Shown here: piece after piece, positions 1 through 10,964 of the stretch | How the letters are laid out: every line of letters starts with the position of its first letter | Numbering within the stretch: the first letter of the stretch is position 1 | From: Lepas anatifera | Lineage: Eukaryota; Arthropoda; Thecostraca; Lepadidae | DNA length: 64,000 bases | Direction: 5' to 3' | Assembly: GCA_034440635.1 (NCBI GenBank) | Contig: JAOTON010001820.1 | Coordinates: 457,001 to 521,000 of the forward strand | Position numbers and translations under genes: made by a program | Notes under the pieces: generated by a model | What the model saw: only the letters and a program-made list of their open reading frames with translations | What the model was told of the DNA's origin: nothing | Databases searched by the model: none

Positions 1-1027
1 CATATCTCCGCTACGTGCATATTCTTTAAATGATAGCGGATTAACATAGCAATTTATATATGCATAACCAAAAATAGCTGAGTAGCGAGTAGCAGACAAC
101 AAAAACTCAAAAGCATTACCAATACCGACAGCCTGTTAAGGGGCCCGCCGCCACCTCTCCCCAAAAAAGTTGGATATTGATAAAACAGTTTTCTCCATCT
201 GGAAAAACCAAAGGCACACTGAGTAAATGCTTTTGTTGAGTGATTTTGTTTGCATATTTTATAATAAAACTGCTAATGTTTGATGTAAATTGCAAATAGG
301 CAGAAGCTTTCCATGATATGATTTCTAAAAAATAAAATGCTTGGACTTGCAGGACTTCCCCGCTTTTGCATTCTGTGCATTCGGTATGATACTAGCAGGT
401 CGTTGATAGTTGTTTGCAGTAGGCAAAGTACACTTCTGCGTTTCGGTCCATCATTTCATGTTGAAGACCAACACAGATTCAGGCGTCGCAGTAAGTTAAG
501 AAACTAGACATTTACTTACCAATTCCAGGGAGAATTAAGTAACATGGCCTACTTTGGATGCCTATCTCTATAGGATACTCAAACTATATAGATATGTATT
601 AAATCAGGACGTCTGATGATTGAAGGGGCATAGGGCTTTCTTTCTCATGCCTGGTTCAACGGACATTTGGTTCATCGGCAGCGATTTAACACGATCGCGG
701 CGACAAATTGTCCCTTTATTCGTTTCCTTTCTGCGTGTAGCTTGAAACCGGTTAACGAAGTGAATATATTGAAATACGGTCTTTATTTCTCGCACGGAGG
801 GCTGCCGAGGACAGTCCGAATAGAAGAGACAAGGTCGACAGAAGTCAAGTCTTTATCAGCTTCAGAAGCCGCCGGTGATTGAAAACACATCACTTTAGAT
901 ATTACGGGAGCTGTACTAATGAGCACCTGATTGGTTCCATCACACTATTCGAGCCTGCGAACAGCCCGCGATGGACAGAAACAATTTCTTAGAGGCTCAG
1001 AACCGGCTCGTTATTTTATTGAAAACT
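1..1027. other. Intergenic, nothing recognised
   Basis: No exon-like frame, RNA gene or clear repeat boundary was recognised here. Short open frames on both strands lack family motifs and good splice sites. Confidence 0.5.
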
Positions 1028-1246
1028 AAAACGGGTGCTGCACAGCACTGCACGCCCTCCCATCTCAGAGGCAGCGATGGTCGAGAAGGCAGCTCCCACC
1101 ACTAATCACAACACTGCACACCCTCCTACCTCAGTGGCAGCGAGGGTCGAGAAGGCAGCTCCCACCACTAATCACAACACTGCACACCCTCCCATCTCAG
1201 AGGCAGCGAGGGTCGAGAAGGCAGCTTCCCACCACTAATCACAGCA
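1028..1246. repeat. Minisatellite, left part (about 66-bp unit)
   Basis: About three and a half copies of a unit containing CACTGCACACCCTCC, GTGGCAGCGAGGGTCGAGAA and CCACTAATCACA. The same unit resumes at 3665, so the intervening 2.4 kb was inserted into one array. The open frame across it is a repeat artefact. Confidence 0.85.
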
Positions 1247-3455
1247 TCATCATCATCATTCGGTGTTTTTGGGCGGCCCGACTTCCATGGTCATTTTGCG
1301 CCCCCAACGTAAAGTGTACAACGCGATTCAGGAGATGACGCAGAGCAGATCGTTCTGAGGCGACAGCCTCATTCAGGATTCTATGATAAGTGCAGAAAAC
1401 AGAATGTGGGTTCAGAAGATAAAAAAGGGCGTAGCCCTCACACTCACATGCAGGAAAAAACACAGGAAGTACAAGCGGTTACGTAGGGGAGTAAATCACA
1501 CTGAATCCGACTTTCTTCAGGTAAGTCATAATGCTCGTGGTTTCGACGGACGGATGCTCCCCCAAGAGCGAAACCAGGGTGGGGGATCCGGGCAAATATC
1601 GACGCCTTTCGATTTTGAAATCCCGGCATTCGACCAGGACATGTTTCACAGATATTCTGTCACCACAACGCGGGGCCTCCGGCGGAGCATCACCGGTTAA
1701 GAGGTAGGCGTGTGTAGAGTGGGTGTGTCCCAGGCGAAGTCTACACAAAGTAACCTCCTCCCTTCTGCAGGTTGCGCTGCTTGACCACAGCCCCAACCGA
1801 GGTTTCAGCTCCCTCGGTTTTCTACCCTTAGGGTTGCCATCCCATCGCCGCTGCCATATTTCCGTGAGATGGTTCCGAACTCGTGGAAATAGGTCAAAGT
1901 ATGGAATTCGTATGCCACGGGGAGGGACTCCCCTCGCCGCTTCCTTAGCTGATGTGTCTGCTCTCTCATTCCCAGTGACACCAGAATGACTCGGCACCCA
2001 CACAAGTGTGATGAGTTTTCCTCGGCACTCAGCCTGGTAAATCTTTTGCCTAATTAGAGGTAAAAGATAGGTGCTAGCTGCACTGTAGTTAAAGACCTGC
2101 AGTGCTTGCAGTGACGATAGAGAGTTGTTTCTCGATCGCAAGACCTAGTCCAGGCAACGGAAGATAGCGTACAGTTCTGCTGTGAACACCGATGCATCTG
2201 GAGGCAGCGAGAAGCATTGTTCACTATTGGCATTCACGAAGGCAGCCCCCGTGCCTTCCGCACACTTTGAGCCGTCCGTGTAGAAGACCGTGCGGTTCCG
2301 ATACCTGTCCGAGCAGTGTTCCATGAATTTCTGACGGATTTCCACAGGTACCAAGCCTCTAGTGGTGACTACCAGCTCCTTGTCTATGGTGACTTTGGGA
2401 CTTAGCCACGGTTCCGAAGCTGGCCAGTGCCCGGGTGCAACACTCTCTAGATTGATGCCAGCCTCGCTCAGGCAGGTCCGAACTCTCACGCCAAGGTGTC
2501 GTGCTGAGGCGCGGGATCCTGTGTCAGTACGGCGTCTATGTCGGTCGTCAAAAAAGGTGTTATATGCAGGGTGCTCAGCCGTCTGTTTAAGCCTTAAAGC
2601 GTGCCGCATTGATATATACCGGCGGCGCAGGTCAAGTGGCATCTCATGCATATCCACGTGCAAGCTCACGACAGGAGACGTGCGGAACGCACCGCTAATA
2701 ATCCTTAGAGTCTGGTTTTGAATAGCATCCCGCATTCGTTTAGCACTTTCGGGTGCGGAGTCATACACTGCACACCCTTACTCCAGCTTGGATCTTATGA
2801 GGGATCTATAGAGTGCGAGGAGTGTCTTCCGGTCCGACCCGTAAGGCATGCGTGTTAGAACTTTAAGGATGTTCAGGTAGTTAAAACATCTTTCCCTCAG
2901 TCCCTTAATGTGGAAAACGTACGTTAGTCTGCGGTCAAGCACCAGGCCGAGAAATCGTATCTGTTCTACCATTTCTATAGGGCGGTTTCCTAGCTTTAGA
3001 ACAGGATGATCACACGCTTTACGCCTGTTGCAGAAGAGCACGCATTTTGTTTTCTCTGTGGAAAAGTTCAAACCGTTTTTTTCCACTCCATTGCTGCAGC
3101 CGGTCGTGACATAGCTGCAGCTGTCTCTGCGCTGCGTTGGTGGAGGAAGTCGTCACCCATATAGAAAAATCGTCAACAAATAATGCACGGGATATGTTTG
3201 GCGGTAGGGTGTCGCCTATATCGTTTACCATAACGGCAAACAAAACCACAGACAGAACGCTACCTTGGGCCGTGCCGTTCTCTTGCACGAGTTGATCAGA
3301 GAGAAATGGTCCTATGCGAAATCTGAAGCGTCTGTCCCTGAGAAAGTTGGATAAGAATCAGCCCAAATGACCTCGGACGCCCATGCCATGGAGCTTCTTT
3401 AAAATACCATACCTCCGTGTCAAGTCGTACGCTTGCTCCAGGCGTACGACTTGAC
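1247..3455 (-). pseudogene. 5'-truncated non-LTR retrotransposon (RT + RNase H), broken
   Basis: Read on the minus strand, this is the back half of an arthropod non-LTR retrotransposon polyprotein of the I/Jockey-like kind often labelled 'tick transposon'. It opens with a LEQAYDLTRRYGILKKLHG-like stretch near 3440 and continues with the RT block NGTAQGSVLSVVLFAV (near 3280) and the catalytic box FVDD (near 3180). It then reads an LGLVLD-type thumb block, an RNase H domain (FYTDGSK near 2290, FTAELYAI near 2170) and a C-terminal HVLVEC block near 1660. It is dead: an in-frame stop near 3365, a frameshift near 3090, a stop at 2778-2780 where a tyrosine is expected (RSKLE-stop-GCAVYDSA) and a stop at 2145-2147 next to the third RNase H acidic motif, which is also altered. 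The 3' end is an (ATG)n tail (plus 1247-1260). The 5' part of RT, the endonuclease and ORF1 are missing. A 12-bp duplication, CTAATCACAGCA (1235-1246 and 3665-3676), brackets the whole insertion. Confidence 0.9.
3419..3455. repeat. Foldback inverted repeat at the retrotransposon 5' end
   Basis: Arms GTCAAGTCGTACGC (3419-3432) and GCGTACGACTTGAC (3442-3455) are a perfect 14-bp inverted repeat around a 9-bp loop. The lower-coordinate arm and the loop belong to the normal RT coding sequence; the other arm is an inverted copy of it. The telomeric repeat starts a few bases further on. Confidence 0.9.
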
Positions 3456-3668
3456 TCACTTAACCTAACCTAACCTAACCTAACCTAACCTAACCTAACC
3501 TAACCTAACCTAACCTAACCTAACCTAACCTAACCTAACCTAACCTAACCTAACCTAACCTAACCTAACCTAACCTAACCTAACCTAACCTAGCCTAACC
3601 TAGCCTAGCCTAACCTAGCCTAGCCTTGCCTAGCCTAGCCTTGCCTAGCCTAGCCTAGCCTAACCTAA
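3456..3668 (-). repeat. Interstitial telomeric repeat (TTAGG)n
   Basis: Plus strand reads (CCTAA)n, the C-rich strand of the arthropod telomere repeat TTAGG, for roughly 209 bp. The first 130 bp or so are perfect; the distal third degenerates to CCTAG and CCTTG variants. It lies between the 5' end of the retrotransposon and the resumed minisatellite, so it is part of the same insertion. Confidence 0.95.
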
Positions 3669-4076
3669 TCACAGCACTGCAAACCCTCCCACCACAGTGG
3701 CAGCGAGGGTCGAGAAGGCAGCTCCCACCACTAACCACAGCACTGCAGACCCTCCCACCACAGTGGCAGCGAGGGTCGAGAAGGCAGATCCCCGGCACTA
3801 ACCACAGCACTGCAGACCCTCCCCCTCAGTGGAAGCGAGGGTCGAGAACACAGCCTCTTCCCACCACTAATCACAGCACTGCAGACCCACCTACCTCAGT
3901 GGCAGCGAGGGTCGAGAAGGCAGCCCCTTCCGACCACTAATCACAGCACTGCAGACCCTCCCACCTCAGTGGCAGCAAGGGTCGAGAAGGCAGCTTCCTG
4001 CCACTCAGAACAGCACTGCAGACCCTCCCACCCCAGTGGCAGCGAGGGTCGAGAAGGCAGCTTCCCACCACTAAGG
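3665..4076. repeat. Minisatellite, right part (about 66-bp unit)
   Basis: About six copies of the unit seen at 1028-1246, with AGCACTGCAGACCCTCCCAC and GGCAGCGAGGGTCGAGAAGG. The target duplication CTAATCACAGCA is at its left edge. Confidence 0.9.
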
Positions 4077-5686
4077 GGCTGTTTATATATTACGTCAGGG
4101 GAGGGGGTCTGGTATTTTCTGATGTTTTCTGACGAAGGGGGAAGGGGTCTGACTTTTTCGGACGATGGGGGAAATCATGGGCTGTCTTGCATTTTTTATT
4201 GAGTGAGAACTGCGCAAGCTCGCAGTTACAGTTGGCAGTTGACGAGCAGGTATTTCAAAGTTTTGTAACCAAACATAATAGAACTACAGTATAGTATCCC
4301 AGCGAAGTGTGTAGAAGTCACCCGAACAGATGTTAACGGCTCTCCAGATACAAAGCAACCCCATACCCTAGAACCCTGGTACAAGCACGCCTGACGGGAA
4401 GCGCTGTCTCTCCTCCGAAAACCTACGGTTGGGGAAAATTCAGCCAACACGTTGAGAAAGAAAACATTTCTTTTTTTGGGACCCGCAGGTGAAGAAAATT
4501 TGGGTGCCGAGGGTCCAGAAGGTGCTTCTTCGCTCGAGATTACACTCTGGTTCCACCGAAAGTATCAATAACGTGAAACACGTCTGGCGGGATGTGGCGC
4601 AACCTTCCGCCGGTAGCGATGGTACGCATTCCGGGCCGAGAGTCAGGGAGACCTCCATGGATAAGGACACGACTGTCGTGCGGTGGTCTCCGCCTAAGAG
4701 TTTTGGATAACCGGAACGCATAGATAGACCACCGTCAAGGGCACACTCATATTTTTCCCCCAGAAAGTCAATGTTTCCAATAGTTATCATGAAACCAACA
4801 AACTTCTACATATCATTGTCATCTAGTAACAGATATCTTCACATAATTATCCTTTCTGGTATCAAACACTATATGAGGGGTGGTGGCCACACAACTCTTT
4901 ACTTTGGAACCCCGTAAGAGCGCCCGGTCGTAGGTAAAAGCAGGCAATCAGTGTTGGATCTTTAAGAATACATGTCAATGAGCGTCTTGGGTGGTATTTT
5001 ACGTTGTGCAACTTTTTTAAGCCTACAAAGTTTTGTGGGAATGACCTAGGACCCTAAAAAGATGATTAAACAGAATATGGTTAAAGCGCTAAAAGACTTA
5101 AAACCCAAAAAAGCTAGAATATAAAAACATAAGACGAAGGCAGCCTAAAAGGTCAAAGTCTAGAGACTAAAACGTCTAAGCCCTAAAAGCGCAAAAAAGG
5201 TTAAGTCAAGGTAAAGATAAAGAAAAATAAACGTGGGATGAGGTAAACGCAACGTTTCGGTCATTGACCGTCGTCAGGCGAGGAGTGCAAGGTGGAGGTG
5301 GCTAGAGGCCTGAGTAAAACTTTTTTCCAAATACATAGTGACTGGAGGCCTAGCAAACTTTTGGCTGAAGCAAAAATTGCTGACAGTCCTTCGCTATAAG
5401 TTTTTGCGCAACGCTTATTGTATATAGGCAAAGTACAGATCATCTGACGAATGAAACTATCAAATTTTCCCCATCCCTCCTGCTGTAAAATTTGACTTTG
5501 GTGTTCGAAGGACAAATTTTAAGGCCCTCGAAAAATATTAGAAGTTATGGGACCACGGACATGAAGCGTATTTTCAGGGCTACACACACCCGGCCGATGG
5601 CAGTAAATGTCAAGTTCGTAGACCGGTGTGGTAGAAAGGGGCTCAAATGGAGGTTGTCAGATACGCTGGCTAAATATTGAACGGAC
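4077..5686. other. Intergenic, nothing recognised
   Basis: Contains a short local duplication of GGGGGTCTG-TTTTC-GACGA (4095-4170) and AT-rich sequence with many AAAAG/CTAAAA words (5050-5200). No exon or RNA gene was recognised. Confidence 0.5.
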
Positions 5687-6475
5687 TTAAAGGGAGATAC
5701 GCGAAAAAATTATTATTGTGGTTTCTTGCTCTTTGTAAAATCCTGATTACGACACTATCAATTATTTTTGTATCTTCGGCAAAATTTCGGGAGGCCACTC
5801 ACTTATTATCGAAATAGGTTAACAGTTCCGATAAAATGCTGAAACCTTCACTTTTCTTATCTTACCTTACTTTTCGAAAACTATTTAAAGTTAAAAAGCA
5901 ATGCTTTTTTGTAATACAAATGTCTGTTCCCCTGTATTTGTATTTGAAATAGTTTTAAAAAGCTTTTAAAAGCTACAAAATGAATTAGATTGCCCTAAAA
6001 AAAAAACATAATTACTCAAGTCTTCAGCGGTTTCGTACCTCGGGTCTTGAGTCATTTTCTGCTTCAGCCCCAGGATGACAAAACTTGTGCGTCAGATAGG
6101 TCACGTGACCCCGGTATGAGAATTCCTAGGCTTCTGATTGGTTAATTGTGATTTCTTTTAAGCCCTATTTTTCTGTTTCAAAAGAGTTTTGGGATGTTGT
6201 TTTTCTAAAGTAATTTTTTCTGTAGTAGTCCAAAGTTCTACATCACTGTTTAGGATAGATATGACCTAATTCTTAGAGAAATTGATAGCCTTAGCCGTGT
6301 GTACGTCATATACACCGATATGTGGTGTACCGGTAAAGTCGTCTAGAAATGTTGACTTTGAGAGCAATTTTAAGGCATTTGCAGGCCGAATTCGCAAAAA
6401 TGGAAATAAGACTTCTGAAACAACTTTTTGTGACCTTTTGATCTAGCGAATAATTTTTCGCGTATCTCCCTTTAA
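5687..6475. mobile_element. TTAA-flanked MITE (piggyBac-like target)
   Basis: TTAA at 5687-5690 and 6472-6475 bracket inverted ends AGGGAGATACGCGAAAAA and its reverse complement, continuing into AATTATT, about 24 bp nearly perfect. The 781-bp interior has no transposase frame. TTAA target duplication is the piggyBac hallmark; the terminal sequence itself was not assigned to a named family. Confidence 0.88.
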
Positions 6476-7285
6476 CACTCAAAGAATAGAATTAAAAGGT
6501 GGTGTATATTTGAACGATAATAAAAAACAATTATAAAAAAAAAAACACTCAACTTTTTTGTATTCCCTTTCGGCCAATTTTGGCCGTCCGTGAGCGCCAT
6601 ATACGCCATGGTGTGGCGGTCCGCACACGCCCACGAATGCTGTCTCGGGAGGGTCAGTGTAGCAGCTCCGGTGCCGCCCCACAGGAGATCCGGAGGGGGG
6701 GCAGGCTGGGGGACGCGTCGTGGACAACGCCCACCCACCCCGCATGTCGCGACCCGTGACCAGGCCGAGCCCCCGCCGCTAAAAGTTAAGCCCCAGTTCT
6801 TTGGCAAGATTTCTAACAAAACTCGAGTCGCAAGGTAATAATCTTTGGAATAGCACGAGCGGTCTGGATCACAGTGGGTCTAGTGAAAAGGTTTTGGCGC
6901 TGGTCTTAGAATGGGCAGAGAGATCATCGTCATGATAATAGTAGTTTCTAGATATTGTCAATACTTGGGTCATTGGGCGCCCATAACACCAATTGAGTTT
7001 TGCCACTAGACGGGATGCTCTAACTAAGGTGTACTTTTATCCATTGACATTTATTCTGAATCATCTTACTATTGTTCATATGCAAGCAAATGCTTTCTAG
7101 GTAGATGCCGAGTACCTAGCTTTATGTTATACTTGTCACAAACCTTTCACATTTCATTCATGGCTGAGGTGAGGACACTTATCACAAAACTTAAGAAATA
7201 CTTTCAGGGCTGGGGCGAAGATTTCTTTATCTGTATCGGGGGTCGCTCACTCACCCAGTATTTGATATTTATATATACTTTAAAA
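6476..7285. other. Intergenic, GC-rich patch then AT-rich
   Basis: The 6590-6790 stretch is GC-rich and open on both strands, but the translations are proline/glycine-rich without a recognisable domain. The rest is AT-rich and uninformative. It would include the 3' flank of the USP37-like gene. Confidence 0.4.
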
Positions 7286-7291
7286 TTTATT
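7286..7291 (-). promoter_or_regulatory. Candidate polyadenylation signal AATAAA
   Basis: AATAAA on the minus strand about 100 bases after the stop codon of the USP37-like terminal exon, a normal distance for a short 3' UTR. Placement is by motif and context only. Confidence 0.5.
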
Positions 7292-7391
7292 TACAAGCAT
7301 TGGGAAACATTATTATCAACAAATCAATATAAAAACCACAAAGTCGGTCAACATCGTACTCTTCCTTCTGGCCGCAGTCGGAGACGACGCC

Positions 7392-7607
7392 TCAGGTAGC
7401 GCTGCTGTCTATTTTGGCCACCTGCCTACAGAGGTCTTTGTGCAGGTAGAAGATGTAGCCATCATGCTGGTGTCCGTTGTACAGCACGTGCTGCTCTGAG
7501 ACGCAGGTGACGCTGCGATCGTCATAGTGGAACCAGCACTGCCTGTCCAGGCTGTAGACGTCTGCCATGTAGTGTCCGGCCTGGGTAGCGTCGCCGTAGG
7601 TAGGTTT
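7392..7607 (-). CDS. USP37-like ubiquitin carboxyl-terminal hydrolase, terminal exon
   Basis: This is the C-terminal end of the catalytic domain of a cysteine-protease deubiquitinase, which cleaves ubiquitin from substrates. The minus-strand frame reads AGHYMADVYSLDRQCWFHYDD, then SVTCVSEQHVL, then GYIFYLHKDLCRQVAKI, and stops (TGA at 7392-7394). GHY carries the catalytic histidine box of the USP family, the DD pair sits at the third catalytic position, and GYIF-Y-HK is the closing strand. The GHY-x-DVY and GYIF-YxHKE pattern matches vertebrate USP37/USP26/USP29 more than other USPs. The exon is taken from a plausible acceptor (CTTATATAG, exon from 7607, phase 0), giving 72 codons. Earlier exons with the cysteine box would lie at higher coordinates on the same strand; none was recognised. 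It sits downstream of the trx exons on the same strand. It might be a displaced fragment, but it has no internal damage. Confidence 0.8.
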   Translation of the reverse strand, partial: KPTYGDATQAGHYMADVYSLDRQCWFHYDDRSVTCVSEQHVLYNGHQHDGYIFYLHKDLCRQVAKIDSSAT

Positions 7608-8039
7608 CTATATAAGATACGGCAACTTGGCTTCATGTTTTTAATAGGGCTGTGGTGATTTGGAAGGGATTCAGTGATTCACTTTCCTTGCTTCATAATA
7701 CAAAAACATTATCATCGTGCTGTCTTGAGTGTCTGTTGACGGTTTTCAGATTTACCCCAATGGTTTTCGAAAATCCACACCCTTGTCAAGAGATCTGCAG
7801 GTAAGTCAGATGCCAGAGTGCCACGGCCACCGCTGTATTGGCCAATGGGTGCGTGCGCTTGACGTATATCAATCACAAAGATTCCTAGACAAGGCTAGGC
7901 AAACTTCAAACAGACTGAGCTCGCTTACTGTCACTCAGCGATGCTGCGGCAGCTGTGGGTCGCACTGAGGCCAATCAATGTCTTTTGCTGTAGTACAATT
8001 ATGCAAAAACGGAATCGCAGGACCTGCGAACAGGGAGTC
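7608..8039. other. Presumed USP37-like intron, nothing else seen
   Basis: No further USP block (for example the cysteine box or the QQD/DE-box region) was found adjacent on the minus strand. Confidence 0.4.
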
Positions 8040-8083
8040 AACTGTATTCTATCGATATATATATATATCGATAGAATACAGTT
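8040..8083. repeat. Perfect 44-bp palindrome with TA core
   Basis: Arms AACTGTATTCTATCGATATA and its exact reverse complement meet without a spacer at 8061/8062. Confidence 0.95.
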
Positions 8084-8157
8084 GCGCTCTAGCCAGTGAT
8101 ATCTGGTCAGCGGCTTATCAAGCCACTTAGGCACGGCTCAGCCACCTCAAATGCCTG

Positions 8158-8207
<50 letters not shown>

Positions 8208-8305
8208 CAGGCATTTGGAGGTGGCTGAGCCGTGCCTGAAGTGGCTTGATGGAAGCGGCGCCGCTGACCGGGAGATATCACTTGGGCTTAGAGCGGCAGC
8301 ACACA
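8084..8305. repeat. Long inverted repeat around a (TA)22 core
   Basis: Left arm runs from GCTCTAGCC near 8087 through GATATCT, GGTCAGCG, ATCAAGCCACTT, GGCACGGCTCAGCCACCTC and ATGCCTGAAT to 8160. (TA)n fills 8161-8204, and the right arm repeats these blocks inverted to about 8303. The inner 45 bp per arm is nearly perfect; the outer part has small indels. It is a cruciform or foldback candidate, and no transposase is linked. Confidence 0.9.
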
Positions 8306-10054
8306 CGCTGATTGCCACCGTCTGCTGCATCGCCGGAGAGCACGCAGCACCGTCAGCCGGCACCTGGCAGATGCGCTAATGACACGCTCATAAGGCCGAC
8401 TACCCGAGGTTATTACCCGCCGGTCTCTGCCCGAGAACACGACAGTGGCAGCCAGCAGCGGCGTGCTCAGGCCCGTACTACTGGGAAGGCGTGCGCGTGC
8501 TTCTCAAACCGCCAGATACTTCTTCGATCCATTCCTGGTACTCGGCTTGCCAGGAGAGTGACCCCAGCAACCCTGTGACTGAACGCCCGACCGACAAAAT
8601 AACTCTCCGACTGCTTCCATATCATAGTGGAATGAAAACTGGACAAACACGCCACGCCTCATAAACAATATAGAATACCGATAAAAGCTTATGACGCACT
8701 TCAGAAAAGCCCCGGTAGCACAACCTGGATGGCAGGTGACAGCTTAGGCCAATTGCTGTCATCCGCTCACAACGCAGCCCTTGACGGGTGGCCGACCGGT
8801 GTTTAGCCGTCAGTACTGGGCCGAAGGGAGGCGTTATTACATGACACTTCTGGGGCGTTCCAGCAGAAATCAGCCGGGCCCCTCCATAGCATAGCCACGG
8901 ATTTCGTTCCAATTTCGTCCACTGGGTTGTCAGGAGCGTGGAATCCTGCGCTGAGATTATTCCGTTCCTCAGACGTACGGTTTCGGAGTTATAGCTTGGA
9001 GACAATCGTGTAAATCGCCGATTTCGTCAAAACATAGTAATATACAACGACTATTTTTGGCCTTAAAATTAATTTCTTAGCTTCAAACGATACGGGGTCA
9101 CAACCAAAGTTGGAGCATCTCGTTTTTCATTCAAAACTTTCGAAATTTTTAGAAAGTAGAACTGGTACTAAAATCCAGATCAAAGCTCATTTCTGCTCTC
9201 GATGGGCGCCTGCGGCGCCCATTGAGAGCGTTGGGGGAGGGGGGGTGCCTGGGCCCGCCGGGCTCCCCCTTCTTGGGTGCGGTACCGCCGAGGAGAAGCG
9301 TTTGGACAGTTGCAAAACTATGCACCTGTTGCTCCATACTTTGAATCCGGCGAAAATTCTACTGTGTCTACTGCTTTCGAGCAGATCGCTTATAAGTTAT
9401 AGGAATTCAACTTTAACTTAGTAGGTGGGGTGTTCCACGACAGATCGACAAGTCAATAACACCCTCATATCGCAGATTTCGGTGTATTTTTTGTCAGGGT
9501 GGCTATTGATGGAGCTAATGACGATTTTTGTATTAATTTTCCTCCCTGACTTACGGTTTGAAAATTTAGCCTCCGGAATGTTGACCATACCCACTTGCAT
9601 GTCTTTTTAAAGACGAAATTTTAACTGTATGCTTCTAAAAATACCATAAAAACTTGACCTAGGTCTCTTAAGAACTAATTACGAATTCTGGCGCATGAGA
9701 AATATAATCCAAAAAATTAAATTTTGAATATATTATACAATCTGGAATTTTTCAAAATCCATAAAAAACTATTTTCCTATGACTAATTTTAAACTATTTG
9801 AGGCTCATATTACTCTTCATACTTTTCTCTATAAGATTTAGCAATGAAAAGAATGGAGATTTTAACAGAAAGCAAGATCTGAGCTCCCAAACGTCCCGAT
9901 CCCCACTTTTGTGAGGTTCGTGCGCCAGCGCAGCCCGCCGTCGCTGCAACTATCAAACGTCTCTGGTCACGAAAAAGGTATCAATGGTGGGATTGGTGGG
10001 ACATGAGGGTGAGGATGTATTTAAAACAATAAATTGTAATAAATGTCCCATTCC
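8306..10054. other. Intergenic with a dispersed-repeat piece
   Basis: The 9420-9480 stretch (TTCCACGACA-GATCGACAAGT-AATAACACCCTCATAT) recurs inverted at 15410-15470. No exon was recognised. Open frames at 8622-9005 and 9110-9421 have no domain. Confidence 0.45.
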
Positions 10055-10964
10055 TTAACAACCGCACTCGAGAGGCGTTCGACACTTACGCGCACTGGAG
10101 GAGGACTGGTAGGGCCCCTGAGCTCTCGGAAACTAAGAGGCTTAGAAAAACTCCGGTTGGGGACGGGGTGGGAACTATTGAAAAATTTTTATGACCGATT
10201 TTGATTGACCTAGGCCAGTATCGTCAAGTTCAAACGAGGTCATGAAGGTCAGGTATTAGCCGTGCTGGGTATTCATCCGGAAATGGCGTGAGTAAGCGTA
10301 AAAAAGTTCAGAATGCACTACAAACAGACCAAGTTCATATTGAGAACGTCCACAAAATAGAAACTGAATTTTGGGGCTTAGGTAATTCAAGGTCATTGAC
10401 CTATGACGTCACAATGTGACATATTGCTTATAATTACACCATGACTAGCAACATAGCATCCGTTGGACGGGAAATGAGGATTGACTTTTAACCATAACAT
10501 TTTACTTTGACCTGTGACCTTGACCTTTACACTGAGTTATCTGACTATGACGTCGTAGCATAACATACGTCATACTGGGTAACGCCATGCGACCGGAAGC
10601 ACTGGACCAATGACTTTGAGAATGCTGGTATGAACTTGACCTTTTCTGTGACCATGACCTTCATGTGGAGTGAACTTTGCATATAATCTCGTTTTAAATG
10701 GCACTATAATGTTGCCAGTCGGTCTTTGATGCACGCGAACTGGTGCAACCGCGCGATTGCAGCGATCTCAAAATACAGGCTATAACTTTGAAAGCCTATA
10801 ATTAAAAAATTTGGGCCGATTTTCAAGATTATTTGATCAATCGACGTGCCATTGAATATTCTCAAAAGTAGCGAAATAGTGTTTTTTGGCCACGAAGGGT
10901 TGTCCAGCCACCTAAAACAAAAGTAAGTAGGGGCCTCCGAGGCTCCCCTCCAGTGTGCTTGTAA
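10055..10964 (+). mobile_element. AGGTCA-rich TTAA repeat, copy A
   Basis: Starts at TTAA (10055) with ACCGCACT-GAGAGGCGTTC and a second CGCGCACTGGAGG, and ends CCCCTCCAGTGTGCTTG next to a mutated TTAA (GTAA, 10961). The interior is packed with TGACCT/AGGTCA words and no protein frame. It is about 910 bp and homologous along its length to 10961-11850 and 27783-28694. The inverted ends are imperfect. Confidence 0.75.
10390..10402. promoter_or_regulatory. Perfect AGGTCA-N-TGACCT palindrome (IR1), in copy A
   Basis: Seen: AGGTCATTGACCT. Known: this is the inverted-repeat-1 consensus bound by the ecdysone receptor/USP heterodimer in arthropods. Function here is inferred only. Confidence 0.5.

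Noticed and set aside
6590..6838. GC-rich frames as a USP37 or trx exon
   Set aside because: Checked on both strands for USP and SET motifs; only proline/glycine-rich text without conserved boxes.
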